From: UBA1715 sp045600045
GTDB taxonomy: Bacteria > Bacteroidota > Bacteroidia > Bacteroidales > UBA1715
NCBI GenBank assembly: GCA_045600045.1
Contig: JAZRXD010000015.1
Location: 53,084-117,083, forward strand
DNA length: 64,000 bases
Direction: 5' to 3'
The notes below the pieces were generated by a model that worked only from the letters and a program-made list of their open reading frames with translations, had not been told where the DNA came from and did not search any database. The number at the start of each line of letters is the position of its first letter. Within the stretch, counting starts at the first letter, position 1. Positions 45,982 to 54,541 of this stretch are shown here, one piece after another. The translations under genes were made by a program, and so were the position numbers.

Positions 45982-47138
45982 TTTATCAAACGAATTATTC
46001 TCATAAACGAGCAAATATAATATTTAATCCTTTGTTTTGCAGAAGGTCTGACACAAACAGTTATCCAACCTTTTAAATTATTCTTAGTATCAAGTTTTTC
46101 AAAAAAAAGTGTTCTTTTATGATGTACAGGAACGGATAATTTGAATCCTCCATTGTACGGAACTGCATCGTTATAGTTAACTTCTATACTTTTCACTTTA
46201 TTCCAATCTAGCAACGATCTACCTTTTTCTGTATGAAGAATAATCAAGCCAGTACCTTTATCATCATCCATTTCTGGATGTGTATTTTGAATTCCCCAAA
46301 AGTCCGCAAGTGTAATATCCGACATAGAGCGTCCTTGTTTCGCTTTGCAATCGTAACAAGATGGACGAAGAATCAAATCATGAAGGAAAGCTCGCATGTA
46401 TATATTATCACGATGTGATGATGATATTGTAGTCGTGTTACCTTCGTAAGTGAATGACAGTTTTGTATTATAATGTTTCCAACCATTGTCCTTAGCACGA
46501 AACTTAATATTTGTTATCGTTTCTTTTGCGTTTCCTGTCACTTCCTTAAGATACCTACTCCAGACCTTTGGCGATGGAACGCCATGACAAATAAAATCGC
46601 ATGTGATTAAATTTTCATACTCCTTACGAAGGAAGCGATGAAGTCCTGTTATTTGACATGGCGTTCCCGAAAAGAGCACTCGTCGTCCTTCCTTCAAAAA
46701 TTTTTCGCATTGTTTGTAAGTATTTCCAGTGCTTGCCTGTACATACTTACTTCCTCGAAAAGCAGCAAGTCCATCATGAGTCTCGGTGTAATCCAAAATC
46801 ACTTGCCAGTCATCGTCAAAACGTGCTCCAAATACAACCCCTGATTCACGAATAACCGATTCTGCGAGAAGCGTAAACAAACCACCTGAAGAACTCTCCA
46901 TACGAGTTTTCTCATCCTTATTGAAGGCCGCTAACACTTGAATTGGTTCTCTAACTTCATATTGATTCAATATAGGGCAGACCATTTCACAAAGACCACA
47001 ATCTATACATGTTGCTGTATTGACTTTGGGATATAGAAACCCTTCGTTGTCTTCATATAATGATATACTCTGGCGAGGGCATTTTTGAATGCAAGCTCCA
47101 CAACCACAGCATTGTTTTTTGTCGGTTATCCGTATCAT
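45978..47138 (-). CDS. Coenzyme F420 hydrogenase/dehydrogenase beta-subunit-like protein with 4Fe-4S clusters
   Basis: 386 residues from the ATG at 47138 (a TTG start at 47147 is possible). Two ferredoxin motifs lie at the N-terminus (CCGCGACIQKCP and CIDCGLCEMVCP). The FrhB-type C-terminal domain follows: SSSGGLFTLLAESVI, FRGSKYVQAST, LFSGTPCQITGLHRFL and FICHGVPSPKVW. In polysaccharide loci this family occurs beside pyruvyl transferases; its role may be a redox change on the sugar or on a cofactor, but this is unproven. The stop overlaps the next ATG by 4 bases. Confidence 0.85.
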   Translation of the reverse strand: MIRITDKKQCCGCGACIQKCPRQSISLYEDNEGFLYPKVNTATCIDCGLCEMVCPILNQYEVREPIQVLAAFNKDEKTRMESSSGGLFTLLAESVIRESGVVFGARFDDDWQVILDYTETHDGLAAFRGSKYVQASTGNTYKQCEKFLKEGRRVLFSGTPCQITGLHRFLRKEYENLITCDFICHGVPSPKVWSRYLKEVTGNAKETITNIKFRAKDNGWKHYNTKLSFTYEGNTTTISSSHRDNIYMRAFLHDLILRPSCYDCKAKQGRSMSDITLADFWGIQNTHPEMDDDKGTGLIILHTEKGRSLLDWNKVKSIEVNYNDAVPYNGGFKLSVPVHHKRTLFFEKLDTKNNLKGWITVCVRPSAKQRIKYYICSFMRIIRLIK

Positions 47139-47194
47139 TAAAATCAAATATATTTATAAATGCGTACAAACAATGAAAAAAACTTTAGAACCAG

Positions 47195-48736
47195 CTATAT
47201 GTTGTTTTGGCGTCTCGTAATTTTTAAGAATATTGATTGAACTTTGACAATGACGACTTCTCGTTCATGTCTATCTAGGCCAAGATAAAAGGCGCTTAAA
47301 GCTGCACATACAACACTTAACACTATAACCACTAATGAAACTAATACTGTTTGTGGCATAAAAAAATGTACTATCATTGGTAACACAGCTGCAACAACAG
47401 ATACCAATATGCAACGAAGAATCACTTCTTTTACAAAACTTCTTACTCGTAAATCAATAAGTGGACGTATAATGAATATTCTCGTTATATAAGCCACACA
47501 ACAAATGCAAAAATGAACAAGAAAAACCGCCCAAGGAGCACCTCCTAATTTCAGAACAATGTATGAAACAGGAAGAATAGAAAGTAAAATTCCTCCAATT
47601 ACCGACTGATATTTTTTTACGTTGCCTGTTGCTGCCGCCGACACCATCAATGGATTCGCCGTCGCATCAATAATCATTGTCGCAATCATTATTCGTAAAA
47701 AAATCACAGTGTAATCAGGAACCGTTTCTAGCCATACATCCAATATAACAGGAGCTTCTATAATAACAGGAAGACAAAGTGTAAAAAGAAGAAAGAATGT
47801 AAACTTACTACTTCTATAAATCAATCGATGCATTTCATCCAATCTTCCAATAGCATAGGTTTTTGTAATCTGAGGATTGAGAGCCATCTGAAAGTTTGTT
47901 GAAAACTGATAAATTGCATTCTGTACCTGAACTGCAACTGCACGTGCTGCATTGACAACAGGTCCAAAAAACACGTTTAAAAGCATATTCAAACCTTGCG
48001 TAAACAAAATAGCAGCCAAATTACCCCATAAATTCCAACCCGCAAATCCAATCATTTCTTTAAATAAAGGTTTATTCCAATAAAAATGATATTTTGTTTC
48101 GGCGAAATGTTTTGTACAATACCCCGAATAACAAAATCGAATACCTAGCTGAATTATAGCAATTAGAATTGCATATAATATGAGCTTATCTATATCCCAG
48201 ATAGTCAGAAAATATACAATAACAAGTTTGAGAACAACTTCCAATATTGAGATATATGCAAAAGCAGACATCTTTTCATGGGCGACAATTGCCGCATTAT
48301 AAGGATAGCTCATAATGGCAATCACAGTTGTAAGCACACTCAGTTGTAAAACCCACATAGCAGCATCCATTCTGTCTGCTGGAATTACCATCTTATTATG
48401 TAAGAACCATATACCTATTGTTTCAACAAGTATAACTACAATAATTGATATAATAACATGGATATTTACACTAGTAACAAATACCTGCTTTAATCGTTCT
48501 GTATTACCTTTCCCAAGTTCAAATGTAATATATCGCTGTGTAGAAGTGGTCATTGCAGCATTTAAGAATCCAAACATTGCAACAATACCGCCAACAACAT
48601 TATAAATACCATAGTCATCGATTCCCAAAGCAGCAAGAACAACACGCGAAGTATATAAATTCACGCATGCTATAAGCAACATTCTAAAATACAAGAGCAA
48701 TGTGTTTTTTGCTACTCTTTTATTGTCTACTGGCAT
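47195..48736 (-). CDS. Oligosaccharide flippase (Wzx-like, MOP superfamily)
   Basis: 513 residues with about 12-14 membrane helices. RVAKNTLLLYFRMLLIACVN at the start, VVLAALGIDDYGIYNVVGGI and NAAMTTSTQRYITFELGKG are typical of the polysaccharide-export MATE-like group. It moves lipid-linked repeat units across the inner membrane for the Wzy-type pathway, which matches the EpsG/Wzy-like gene downstream. Its ATG overlaps the NeuA-HAD gene by 10 bases. Confidence 0.93.
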   Translation of the reverse strand: MPVDNKRVAKNTLLLYFRMLLIACVNLYTSRVVLAALGIDDYGIYNVVGGIVAMFGFLNAAMTTSTQRYITFELGKGNTERLKQVFVTSVNIHVIISIIVVILVETIGIWFLHNKMVIPADRMDAAMWVLQLSVLTTVIAIMSYPYNAAIVAHEKMSAFAYISILEVVLKLVIVYFLTIWDIDKLILYAILIAIIQLGIRFCYSGYCTKHFAETKYHFYWNKPLFKEMIGFAGWNLWGNLAAILFTQGLNMLLNVFFGPVVNAARAVAVQVQNAIYQFSTNFQMALNPQITKTYAIGRLDEMHRLIYRSSKFTFFLLFTLCLPVIIEAPVILDVWLETVPDYTVIFLRIMIATMIIDATANPLMVSAAATGNVKKYQSVIGGILLSILPVSYIVLKLGGAPWAVFLVHFCICCVAYITRIFIIRPLIDLRVRSFVKEVILRCILVSVVAAVLPMIVHFFMPQTVLVSLVVIVLSVVCAALSAFYLGLDRHEREVVIVKVQSIFLKITRRQNNI

Positions 48737-49884
48737 CCTATTATCATTTCAATCCACTCTCTCACGCATCCTTCCCCACCTCTTTTGGTCATTACTTGTA
48801 TGTTCGGAATTTCTTTTATTATATCCATAGCATCAGCCGGACAGGCAGCAAAGCCAACTGACGAAAGCAAGTCTTTACAGTTAACGTCATCGCCGATATA
48901 TGCAACATCTTGCATTGTTATCCCCATCTCATCGCAAATCTCCTGAACAACAGCGAGTTTCCCTCCATCGCGTTTCCCTTGACGAAGATAGTCAATTTTA
49001 AGCTTTGCAGCACGACGTTCCACCATTTTAGTATTTTCACTTGTCACGATTCCAACTTTCACGCCTTTCTTTTGCAACAACTGCAAACCCATTCCGTCAC
49101 GAGTATTGAATTTTTTCAATTCATCGCCATTTTCTGTATAATACATTCCAGCATCGGTTAATGTGCCATCAACATCGGTCATAAACAACTTGATATTCGA
49201 ATAATTCTTACACTCATCCAAAGAATATTTTCGCATAACCCCTTCCAATATTTTCCAATCTTCAGGTTCATCCAGTTCTAACGCCATATAACCTGGCAAT
49301 TCATAAACACCGATTTTTCCCGACAAACGATTATTAAACGTTCTTATATTCTTGACAGAATTAATGTAAAACGCACCATTTTCCATCAAAGTTCCCATAA
49401 AACTCTGACGTCTTGGACGATTTTTGTAGTCGTAATTCAGCGGGGTTCCTTCTTCATTCCACAAGAAACGTTTCGTTCGCACACACGACAAAATCGAATC
49501 ATAAGTCCCTTTCTTATACGTAGAAATTGCGTCGGAAAAATGTTGTGTTTGTGTCAGCGGAGATGTGGCCTGAACCAACATAAACGTATCATTTTCAGCT
49601 AGATTTGCGTGATTTATATATTCCAGCATTACACTTTCCGTAGTAGCTCCATCTGACGCATTTTCGGGTATTCGACGGTAAATTCTCGTTTTTTTATAAT
49701 TACGAACAGAAACTACGTTTTCAATTTCATTGGAATCGGTTGCAACAATAATCTCATCAACTAATTGACATTGTTCCAATGCCTCAACACACCAGCACAC
49801 CAATGGTTTGCCACAAAACAATTTTATATTTTTCAGTGGAATAGATTTGCTTCCACCTCGTGCAGGAATAAATGCAATTACCAT
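48727..49884 (-). CDS. neuA: CMP-nonulosonate (sialic acid/KDN-type) synthetase fused to a HAD phosphatase
   Basis: 385 residues, two domains. Residues 1-225 are an acylneuraminate cytidylyltransferase: AFIPARGGSKSIPLKNIKLF, PENASDGATTESVMLEYI, LVQATSPLTQTQHF. Residues about 228-385 are a KdsC-like HAD phosphatase: LFMTDVDGTLTDAGMYYTEN with the nucleophile DVDGT, NTRDGMGLQLLQKKGVKVGI, TSENTKMV and YIGDDVNCKDLL. A 9-phosphatase fused to the CMP-transferase fits a route through nonulosonate 9-phosphate. The gene overlaps the synthase upstream by 7 bases. The exact sugar (KDN or Neu5Ac) is not fixed by sequence. Confidence 0.9.
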   Translation of the reverse strand: MVIAFIPARGGSKSIPLKNIKLFCGKPLVCWCVEALEQCQLVDEIIVATDSNEIENVVSVRNYKKTRIYRRIPENASDGATTESVMLEYINHANLAENDTFMLVQATSPLTQTQHFSDAISTYKKGTYDSILSCVRTKRFLWNEEGTPLNYDYKNRPRRQSFMGTLMENGAFYINSVKNIRTFNNRLSGKIGVYELPGYMALELDEPEDWKILEGVMRKYSLDECKNYSNIKLFMTDVDGTLTDAGMYYTENGDELKKFNTRDGMGLQLLQKKGVKVGIVTSENTKMVERRAAKLKIDYLRQGKRDGGKLAVVQEICDEMGITMQDVAYIGDDVNCKDLLSSVGFAACPADAMDIIKEIPNIQVMTKRGGEGCVREWIEMIIGCQ

Positions 49885-50750
49885 TTCACTTGATTTATTT
49901 TCAATTTATTTCGTTGTTCCAATTCCACATCAGAAAAGTCATCTCTCTTATAAGTCATGGTTTTGGCAACAGCACGACAATCGCGCACCAATTTTCTTAC
50001 TCCATCTGGTTCCAGCGACGCCGCATGATCAGTACCTTTCCAAGTTCTATCAAGTGTAAAATGTCGTTCTACCCATTCGGCTCCCAACGCAACCGCAGCA
50101 GAATCAACCGCAATACCCAGATGATGTCCAGAGAAACCTATTGCTTTTACCTTCTCTGCATACTTCGCACGAAGTCTTGTCAACTCCAACAAACATACAT
50201 CATCAAATTGAACTGGATAACCTGACGTACAAGCATAAATCACCAAATCTTTTATTCGATTTTTCATTTCAAAAAAAGAAACAATATTTTCTTCTTCAAC
50301 TTTCGTTGTCATTCCCAACGACAAATGAATTTCCCCTTCAAAGTTATCACATATATAATTCAACAACTCTTTATTCAAATTACAGGCTGACGGAATTTTT
50401 ACCATTTGTGGATTCAACGATAAAATCTCTTTAGCCGATGTTAAATCCCAAACCGAGGTAGAATATATAATTCCATATTCTTCGCACCATTGTTTTAATT
50501 GTTGATGTTGTTCCAACGAAAATTCAAGGATATCGCGATGTTCACCATACGTTTTCCCATACGAGTTTTCGGGATTTGGATGCGGAGCATTATATTCTTG
50601 TGGAGACAACAATTCATGATTACAACGTTTTTGAAATTTCACTCCATCAACTTTACAATATGTGGCAGCTGTTGCAATCATTTCCTCGGCAATCGAAATG
50701 TCACCTTTATGATTGTAACCAATTTCTGCAATAATTTTTGGAGAATTCAT
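49878..50750 (-). CDS. neuB: Nonulosonic acid (sialic acid/KDN-9-phosphate-type) synthase, no SAF domain
   Basis: 290 residues. KIIAEIGYNHKGDISIAEEM at the start, DGVKFQKRCNHELLSP, and YSTSVWDLTSAKEIL are NeuB-family barrel motifs. The late block VERHFTLDRTWKGTDHAASL is closer to the animal-type 9-phosphate synthase form (KTWKGSDHSASLEP) than to bacterial NeuB (EGPDHKASL). The C-terminal antifreeze-like SAF domain of about 60 residues, which closes over the active site in most members, is missing; the barrel is complete. It condenses phosphoenolpyruvate with a mannose-type acceptor. No NeuC or aminotransferase lies nearby. Confidence 0.87.
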   Translation of the reverse strand: MNSPKIIAEIGYNHKGDISIAEEMIATAATYCKVDGVKFQKRCNHELLSPQEYNAPHPNPENSYGKTYGEHRDILEFSLEQHQQLKQWCEEYGIIYSTSVWDLTSAKEILSLNPQMVKIPSACNLNKELLNYICDNFEGEIHLSLGMTTKVEEENIVSFFEMKNRIKDLVIYACTSGYPVQFDDVCLLELTRLRAKYAEKVKAIGFSGHHLGIAVDSAAVALGAEWVERHFTLDRTWKGTDHAASLEPDGVRKLVRDCRAVAKTMTYKRDDFSDVELEQRNKLKINQVKW

Positions 50751-50788
50751 AATTCTATTATTCCAAATTGTATCAGTATCAACACAAA

Positions 50789-52045
50789 TTAATCTCTTCT
50801 AAAAATATCTCTTGTATATACTTTTTCTTTTACATCATCAAGACAAGCTTCGTATCTATTGGCTATGATGGCCTGTGCTTTTTGTTTAAATTCCTCCAAG
50901 TCGTTTACAACCTTACTACCGAAAAATGTGCTATCATTTTCGAGTGTTGGTTCATATACAATTACTTGAGCTCCTTTTGCCTTAATTCGTTTCATAACAC
51001 CCTGTATAGAACTTTGACGGAAATTGTCTGAATTCGACTTCATTGTTAAACGATACACTCCTATCACACATTCCTTTTCCTGAGACGCATCAAATTCTCC
51101 CCGACTGAAATAATTATAATATCCAGCCATACGCAACACTCTGTCAGCAATAAAATCCTTACGAGTTCTATTACTTTCAACAATGGCAGTCATCATATTT
51201 TGTGGCACATCCTGATAGGTTGCCAGCAATTGCTTTGTGTCTTTTGGTAAACAATATCCACCATAACCAAAACTTGGGTTATTATAATGATTTCCAATTC
51301 GAGGATCAAGGCTAACACCTTGAATTATTGCCTGCGTATCAAGTCCTTTTATTTCAGCATAAGTATCAAGTTCATTAAAATAACTTACACGAAGAGCCAA
51401 AAAAGTATTTGCAAACAATTTAACCGCTTCTGCTTCGGTCAATCCCATGAACAAGGTTTCTATATTTTCTTTTATCGCACCTTCCTGCAACAAACCAGCG
51501 AATGTTTTTGCTGCCTGTTGCAATTCGTCAGCATATGTAGCCTCACCAACCTTTGGACAACCAACAATTATTCGAGAAGGATACAAATTATCGTACAACG
51601 CCTTACTTTCCCGCAAAAACTCGGGTGAAAACAACAATCGAATATCTTTCCCATACTTTGCATACAAACTTTTAGTATATCCTACTGGTATAGTAGATTT
51701 TATTACCATTACAGCATTCGGATTCACCGATTGTACAAGTTCAATTACTTCTTCCACATGACTTGTGTCAAAGTAATTTTTTTCGTGATTATAATTTGTT
51801 GGCGCTGCAATTACAACAAAATCTGCATTTCTATAAGCAGACGTGCCATCTAAAGTCGCACGCAAATGCAAAGGCTTTTCCGCCAAATATTTCTCTATAT
51901 ATTCATCTTGAATTGGAGAAATTTTATTATTCAATTTCTCGACTTTTTCAGGAATGACATCAACGGCGACAACCTCGTGTCTTTGCGCCATTAATGTGGC
52001 TATACTCAAACCAACATATCCCGTACCTGCAACAGCTATCTTCAT
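50789..52045 (-). CDS. ugd: UDP-glucose 6-dehydrogenase-type nucleotide sugar dehydrogenase
   Basis: 418 residues. The Rossmann start KIAVAGTGYVGLSIATLMAQ, VIKSTIPVGYTKSL, LLFSPEFLRESKALYDN, KLFANTFLALRVSYFNELD and the catalytic-Cys block FGYGGYCLPKDTKQL are intact. It oxidises a UDP-hexose to the uronic acid (most likely UDP-glucose to UDP-glucuronate) with two NAD. First gene of the minus-strand glycan operon, so it probably carries the main promoter (TATCTTTG at 52063). Downstream gap to neuB 38 bases. Confidence 0.93.
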   Translation of the reverse strand: MKIAVAGTGYVGLSIATLMAQRHEVVAVDVIPEKVEKLNNKISPIQDEYIEKYLAEKPLHLRATLDGTSAYRNADFVVIAAPTNYNHEKNYFDTSHVEEVIELVQSVNPNAVMVIKSTIPVGYTKSLYAKYGKDIRLLFSPEFLRESKALYDNLYPSRIIVGCPKVGEATYADELQQAAKTFAGLLQEGAIKENIETLFMGLTEAEAVKLFANTFLALRVSYFNELDTYAEIKGLDTQAIIQGVSLDPRIGNHYNNPSFGYGGYCLPKDTKQLLATYQDVPQNMMTAIVESNRTRKDFIADRVLRMAGYYNYFSRGEFDASQEKECVIGVYRLTMKSNSDNFRQSSIQGVMKRIKAKGAQVIVYEPTLENDSTFFGSKVVNDLEEFKQKAQAIIANRYEACLDDVKEKVYTRDIFRRD

Positions 52046-52062
52046 ACGAAAAATTTAATTTA

Positions 52063-52070
52063 CAAAGATA
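52063..52070 (-). promoter_or_regulatory. -7 box for the glycan operon (ugd to the last GT4)
   Basis: TATCTTTG on the minus strand, 17 bases before the ATG at 52045. No -33 TTG at standard distance. Genes down to 38287 are closely spaced, so this may drive about 13.8 kb. Confidence 0.5.
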
Positions 52071-52164
52071 CTGTTTTTATTGCAAAATTCTTTGAATATA
52101 TCTTTTTCATAGAGCCATATAAACTTACATTCTTCAAAATTCTACGGAATTATACACTTTAATC

Positions 52165-52206
52165 GTGTAAAAAAAAATCTTGTACTTTCTTACTTGGATA
52201 AGAAAG
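52165..52206 (-). terminator. Likely terminator behind parE
   Basis: CTTTCTTA (52185-52192) pairs with TAAGAAAG (52199-52206); on the minus strand a run of nine T follows after a 7-base gap. It lies about 40 bases after the parE stop. Confidence 0.45.
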
Positions 52207-52246
52207 CGACGTTGAATATTCAATTCCGAAAATGCCACACAAATAA

Positions 52247-54112
52247 TTATCTTAATTCGTCTGGATCGATTCGTAGATTTTGTACAATAAAATCCTGACG
52301 TTCTGGTGTGTTGTCGCCCATGTAGAAATTCAACAAATCATTGATTTGCGTATCATGACTAATGATAACCGGCTCCAAATGAATGTCTTTCCCAATGAAA
52401 ACAGAAAATTCGTCTGGCGAAATTTCACCAAGTCCTTTGAATCGCGTGATTTCCATTCTTGGATCGGAAGATAACGCATTGATTGCAGCAATTCGTTCTT
52501 CATCGGTATAGCAATAGCGCGTCTCCTTTTTGTTACGCACACGAAACAACGGTGTTTGCAAAATATAAACGTGGCCTTCGCGAATAAGATTTGGACAATA
52601 CATCAAGAAAAACGAAACCAGCAACATACGAATATGCATTCCGTCAACATCGGCATCGGTTGCTATAATCACTTTGTTGTAACGAAGATTTTCCAAATCT
52701 TCTTCAATATTAAGTGCCGATTGAAGAAGATTCAACTCCTCGTTTTCGTAAATATCTTTTTGCTTTTTCTTTACCGCATTCAATGGTTTACCACGCAAAC
52801 TGAAAACTGCTTGTGTAGAAGCATCGCGGGATTTTGTAATAGAACCACTTGCCGAATCTCCCTCGGTAATAAAAATTGAACTTTCTTCTCGAAGTTCGTG
52901 GTTTGTATTGTAGTGAATGCGACAATCACGCAATTTTCGATTGTGCAGACTCGCACGTTTCGTCATTGCCTTATTGCGAACAACGTCGATTGCCTTACGT
53001 TCTTTTTCGGAATCCTGGATTTTTTTCGACATCACATCCGTTACTTCAGGATGTTTGTGTAGGTAATCGTCCAGTTCTTGTTTTACGAAATCGTTAACAA
53101 ATTTGCTGACCGTGATGCTATCTTTGTCAGGCGACATTGTGTGCGAACCCAATTTCACTTTTGTTTGGCTTTCGAACACTGGTTCCTGAACATTTACTGC
53201 AATAGATGCTATTATACCATTGCGTATATCGGCAAGTTCTTGATTTTTATTGAAAAATTCCTTTATAGTTTTTCCTAACGCCTCTCTATATGCAGCCTGA
53301 TGCGTTCCTCCTTGAATAGTATGCTGACCATTCACAAAAGAAAAATAATCTTCTCCGTTTTGCTCCGTGTGAGTCAACACTATTTCTATATCATAACCTT
53401 TCAAATGAATGATTGGATACAAAGGCTCGATTTCATTTCTTTCAAGATGTTCGCTCAATTGGTCAAGCAAACCGTTTTTTGAGTTGAATTTTTTTCCGTT
53501 GTAATTAAGAGTAAGTCCGGAGTTTAAATACGAATAGTTTCGAATCATCGTTTCTATAAACTCTTCGCGAAAACCATAATTTTCGAATAAACCTTTACTT
53601 GAATCTGGTTCAAATTCAATCAATGTTCCATTTTGTTCGTTTGCCGGAGCATCAATCACATCGGAATCGACAACAAGAACGCCTTGCTTGAAATCAACGC
53701 GACGAGTTTTCCCGTCACGAAAAGCTTGTGCAGAAAACTTCCACGAAAGTGCATTCACAGCTTTTGTACCAACACCGTTCAATCCCACTGACTTTTTGAA
53801 TGCCGCATCATCGTATTTTCCACCTGTATTCAAAACAGAAACACATTCTTTCAATTTGCCCAATGGAATGCCTCGACCATAATCACGAACGGTTACTTTG
53901 CCCTCTTTCACCGTGATGTCAATCACTTTTCCTGCATTCATACGGAATTCATCAATAGAGTTATCTATGACTTCCTTCATCAACACATAAATTCCATCGT
54001 CGGAATGGGAACCATCGCCAAGTTTACCGATATACATTCCTGGACGACGGCGAATATGTTCAACACCTTCGAGTGTTTTAATGTTTTCTTCCGTGTAATT
54101 TGTTTCTGCCAT
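52247..54112 (-). CDS. parE: DNA topoisomerase IV subunit B
   Basis: 621 residues from the ATG at 54112. GHKL ATPase: VLMKEVIDNSIDEFRMNAGK, the ATP lid VRDYGRGIPLGKL and KSVGLNGVGTKAVNALS. TOPRIM domain: SSIFITEGDSASGSITKSRD and VIIATDADVDGMHIRMLLVS. The C-terminal end (DNTPERQDFIVQNLRIDPDE) fits the Bacteroidota ParE type rather than GyrB, and the length is shorter than GyrB. The ATG at 54133 is rejected because it lies beside the TACTTTTG box. The parC partner is not in the window. Confidence 0.9.
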   Translation of the reverse strand: MAETNYTEENIKTLEGVEHIRRRPGMYIGKLGDGSHSDDGIYVLMKEVIDNSIDEFRMNAGKVIDITVKEGKVTVRDYGRGIPLGKLKECVSVLNTGGKYDDAAFKKSVGLNGVGTKAVNALSWKFSAQAFRDGKTRRVDFKQGVLVVDSDVIDAPANEQNGTLIEFEPDSSKGLFENYGFREEFIETMIRNYSYLNSGLTLNYNGKKFNSKNGLLDQLSEHLERNEIEPLYPIIHLKGYDIEIVLTHTEQNGEDYFSFVNGQHTIQGGTHQAAYREALGKTIKEFFNKNQELADIRNGIIASIAVNVQEPVFESQTKVKLGSHTMSPDKDSITVSKFVNDFVKQELDDYLHKHPEVTDVMSKKIQDSEKERKAIDVVRNKAMTKRASLHNRKLRDCRIHYNTNHELREESSIFITEGDSASGSITKSRDASTQAVFSLRGKPLNAVKKKQKDIYENEELNLLQSALNIEEDLENLRYNKVIIATDADVDGMHIRMLLVSFFLMYCPNLIREGHVYILQTPLFRVRNKKETRYCYTDEERIAAINALSSDPRMEITRFKGLGEISPDEFSVFIGKDIHLEPVIISHDTQINDLLNFYMGDNTPERQDFIVQNLRIDPDELR

Positions 54113-54130
54113 AATCAAAAGGGATACGTG

Positions 54131-54138
54131 CAAAAGTA
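54131..54138 (-). promoter_or_regulatory. -7 box for parE
   Basis: TACTTTTG on the minus strand, 18 bases before the ATG at 54112; it decides against the upstream ATG at 54133. Confidence 0.5.
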
Positions 54139-54214
54139 AATTTTCTTCCGAAAATCCAGAATGATACGGAAGAAGAATAATTTACGAGTTATGAACAAAA
54201 GATTGGCTATTGCA

Positions 54215-54250
54215 TAAAAAAAGCGAATCCCCAAATTGAGAATTCGCTTG
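54215..54250 (-). terminator. Terminator behind tRNA-Cys
   Basis: AAGCGAATCC (54221-54230) with GAATTCGCTT (54240-54249); a run of T follows on the minus strand. It begins 3 bases after the tRNA 3' end. Confidence 0.75.
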
Positions 54251-54252
54251 CG

Positions 54253-54324
54253 AGGTTCCTGGCGGATTCGAACCGCCGTTAACGGTTTTGCAGACCGGTG
54301 ACTAAACCACTCATCCAAGGAACC
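54253..54324 (-). tRNA. tRNA-Cys (anticodon GCA)
   Basis: 72 bases. Acceptor stem GGTTCCT/AGGAACC with U as discriminator, as expected for Cys. Anticodon loop CTGCAAA between CCGGT and ACCGT-type arms; T arm GGCGG-TTCGAAT-CCGCC. CCA is not encoded. Confidence 0.95.
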
Positions 54325-54325
54325 G

Positions 54326-54352
54326 ATAAAAAAGCCTTAGAAACTAAGGCTT
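54326..54352 (-). terminator. Terminator-like hairpin between the two tRNAs
   Basis: AAGCCTTAG (54332-54340) with CTAAGGCTT (54344-54352), loop AAA, followed by six T on the minus strand. It lies 2 bases after tRNA-Leu and 1-7 bases before tRNA-Cys. Confidence 0.75.
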
Positions 54353-54354
54353 AG

Positions 54355-54438
54355 TACCAAAGGCGGGAATCGAACCCGCACGATATTGCTATCACTGGAT
54401 TTTGAGTCCAGCGCGTCTACCAATTCCGCCACTTTGGC
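54355..54438 (-). tRNA. tRNA-Leu (anticodon CAA)
   Basis: 84 bases with the long variable arm of class II tRNAs. Acceptor GCCAAAG with CTTTGGT (G1-U72 wobble), discriminator A. Anticodon stem CTGGA/TCCAG, loop CTCAAAA giving CAA, reading UUG. T arm GCGGG-TTCGATT-CCCGC. CCA is not encoded. Confidence 0.95.
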
Positions 54439-54449
54439 ATTTGGTGGTG

Positions 54450-54457
54450 CAAATATA
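54450..54457 (-). promoter_or_regulatory. -7 box for the tRNA-Leu/tRNA-Cys unit
   Basis: TATATTTG on the minus strand, 11 bases before the 5' end of tRNA-Leu. Confidence 0.5.
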
Positions 54458-54541
54458 AACAAAACTTTTATTTTTCATAACTTTCCAAAAAAAAATAAGG
54501 ATTTCCTGAAAGAAAAAGATTTCTATGCTGTGAATACAATT

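Noticed and set aside
54113..54133. Upstream ATG for parE
   Set aside because: It falls beside the -7 box; the conserved MAETNYTEENIKTLEGV start is at 54112.
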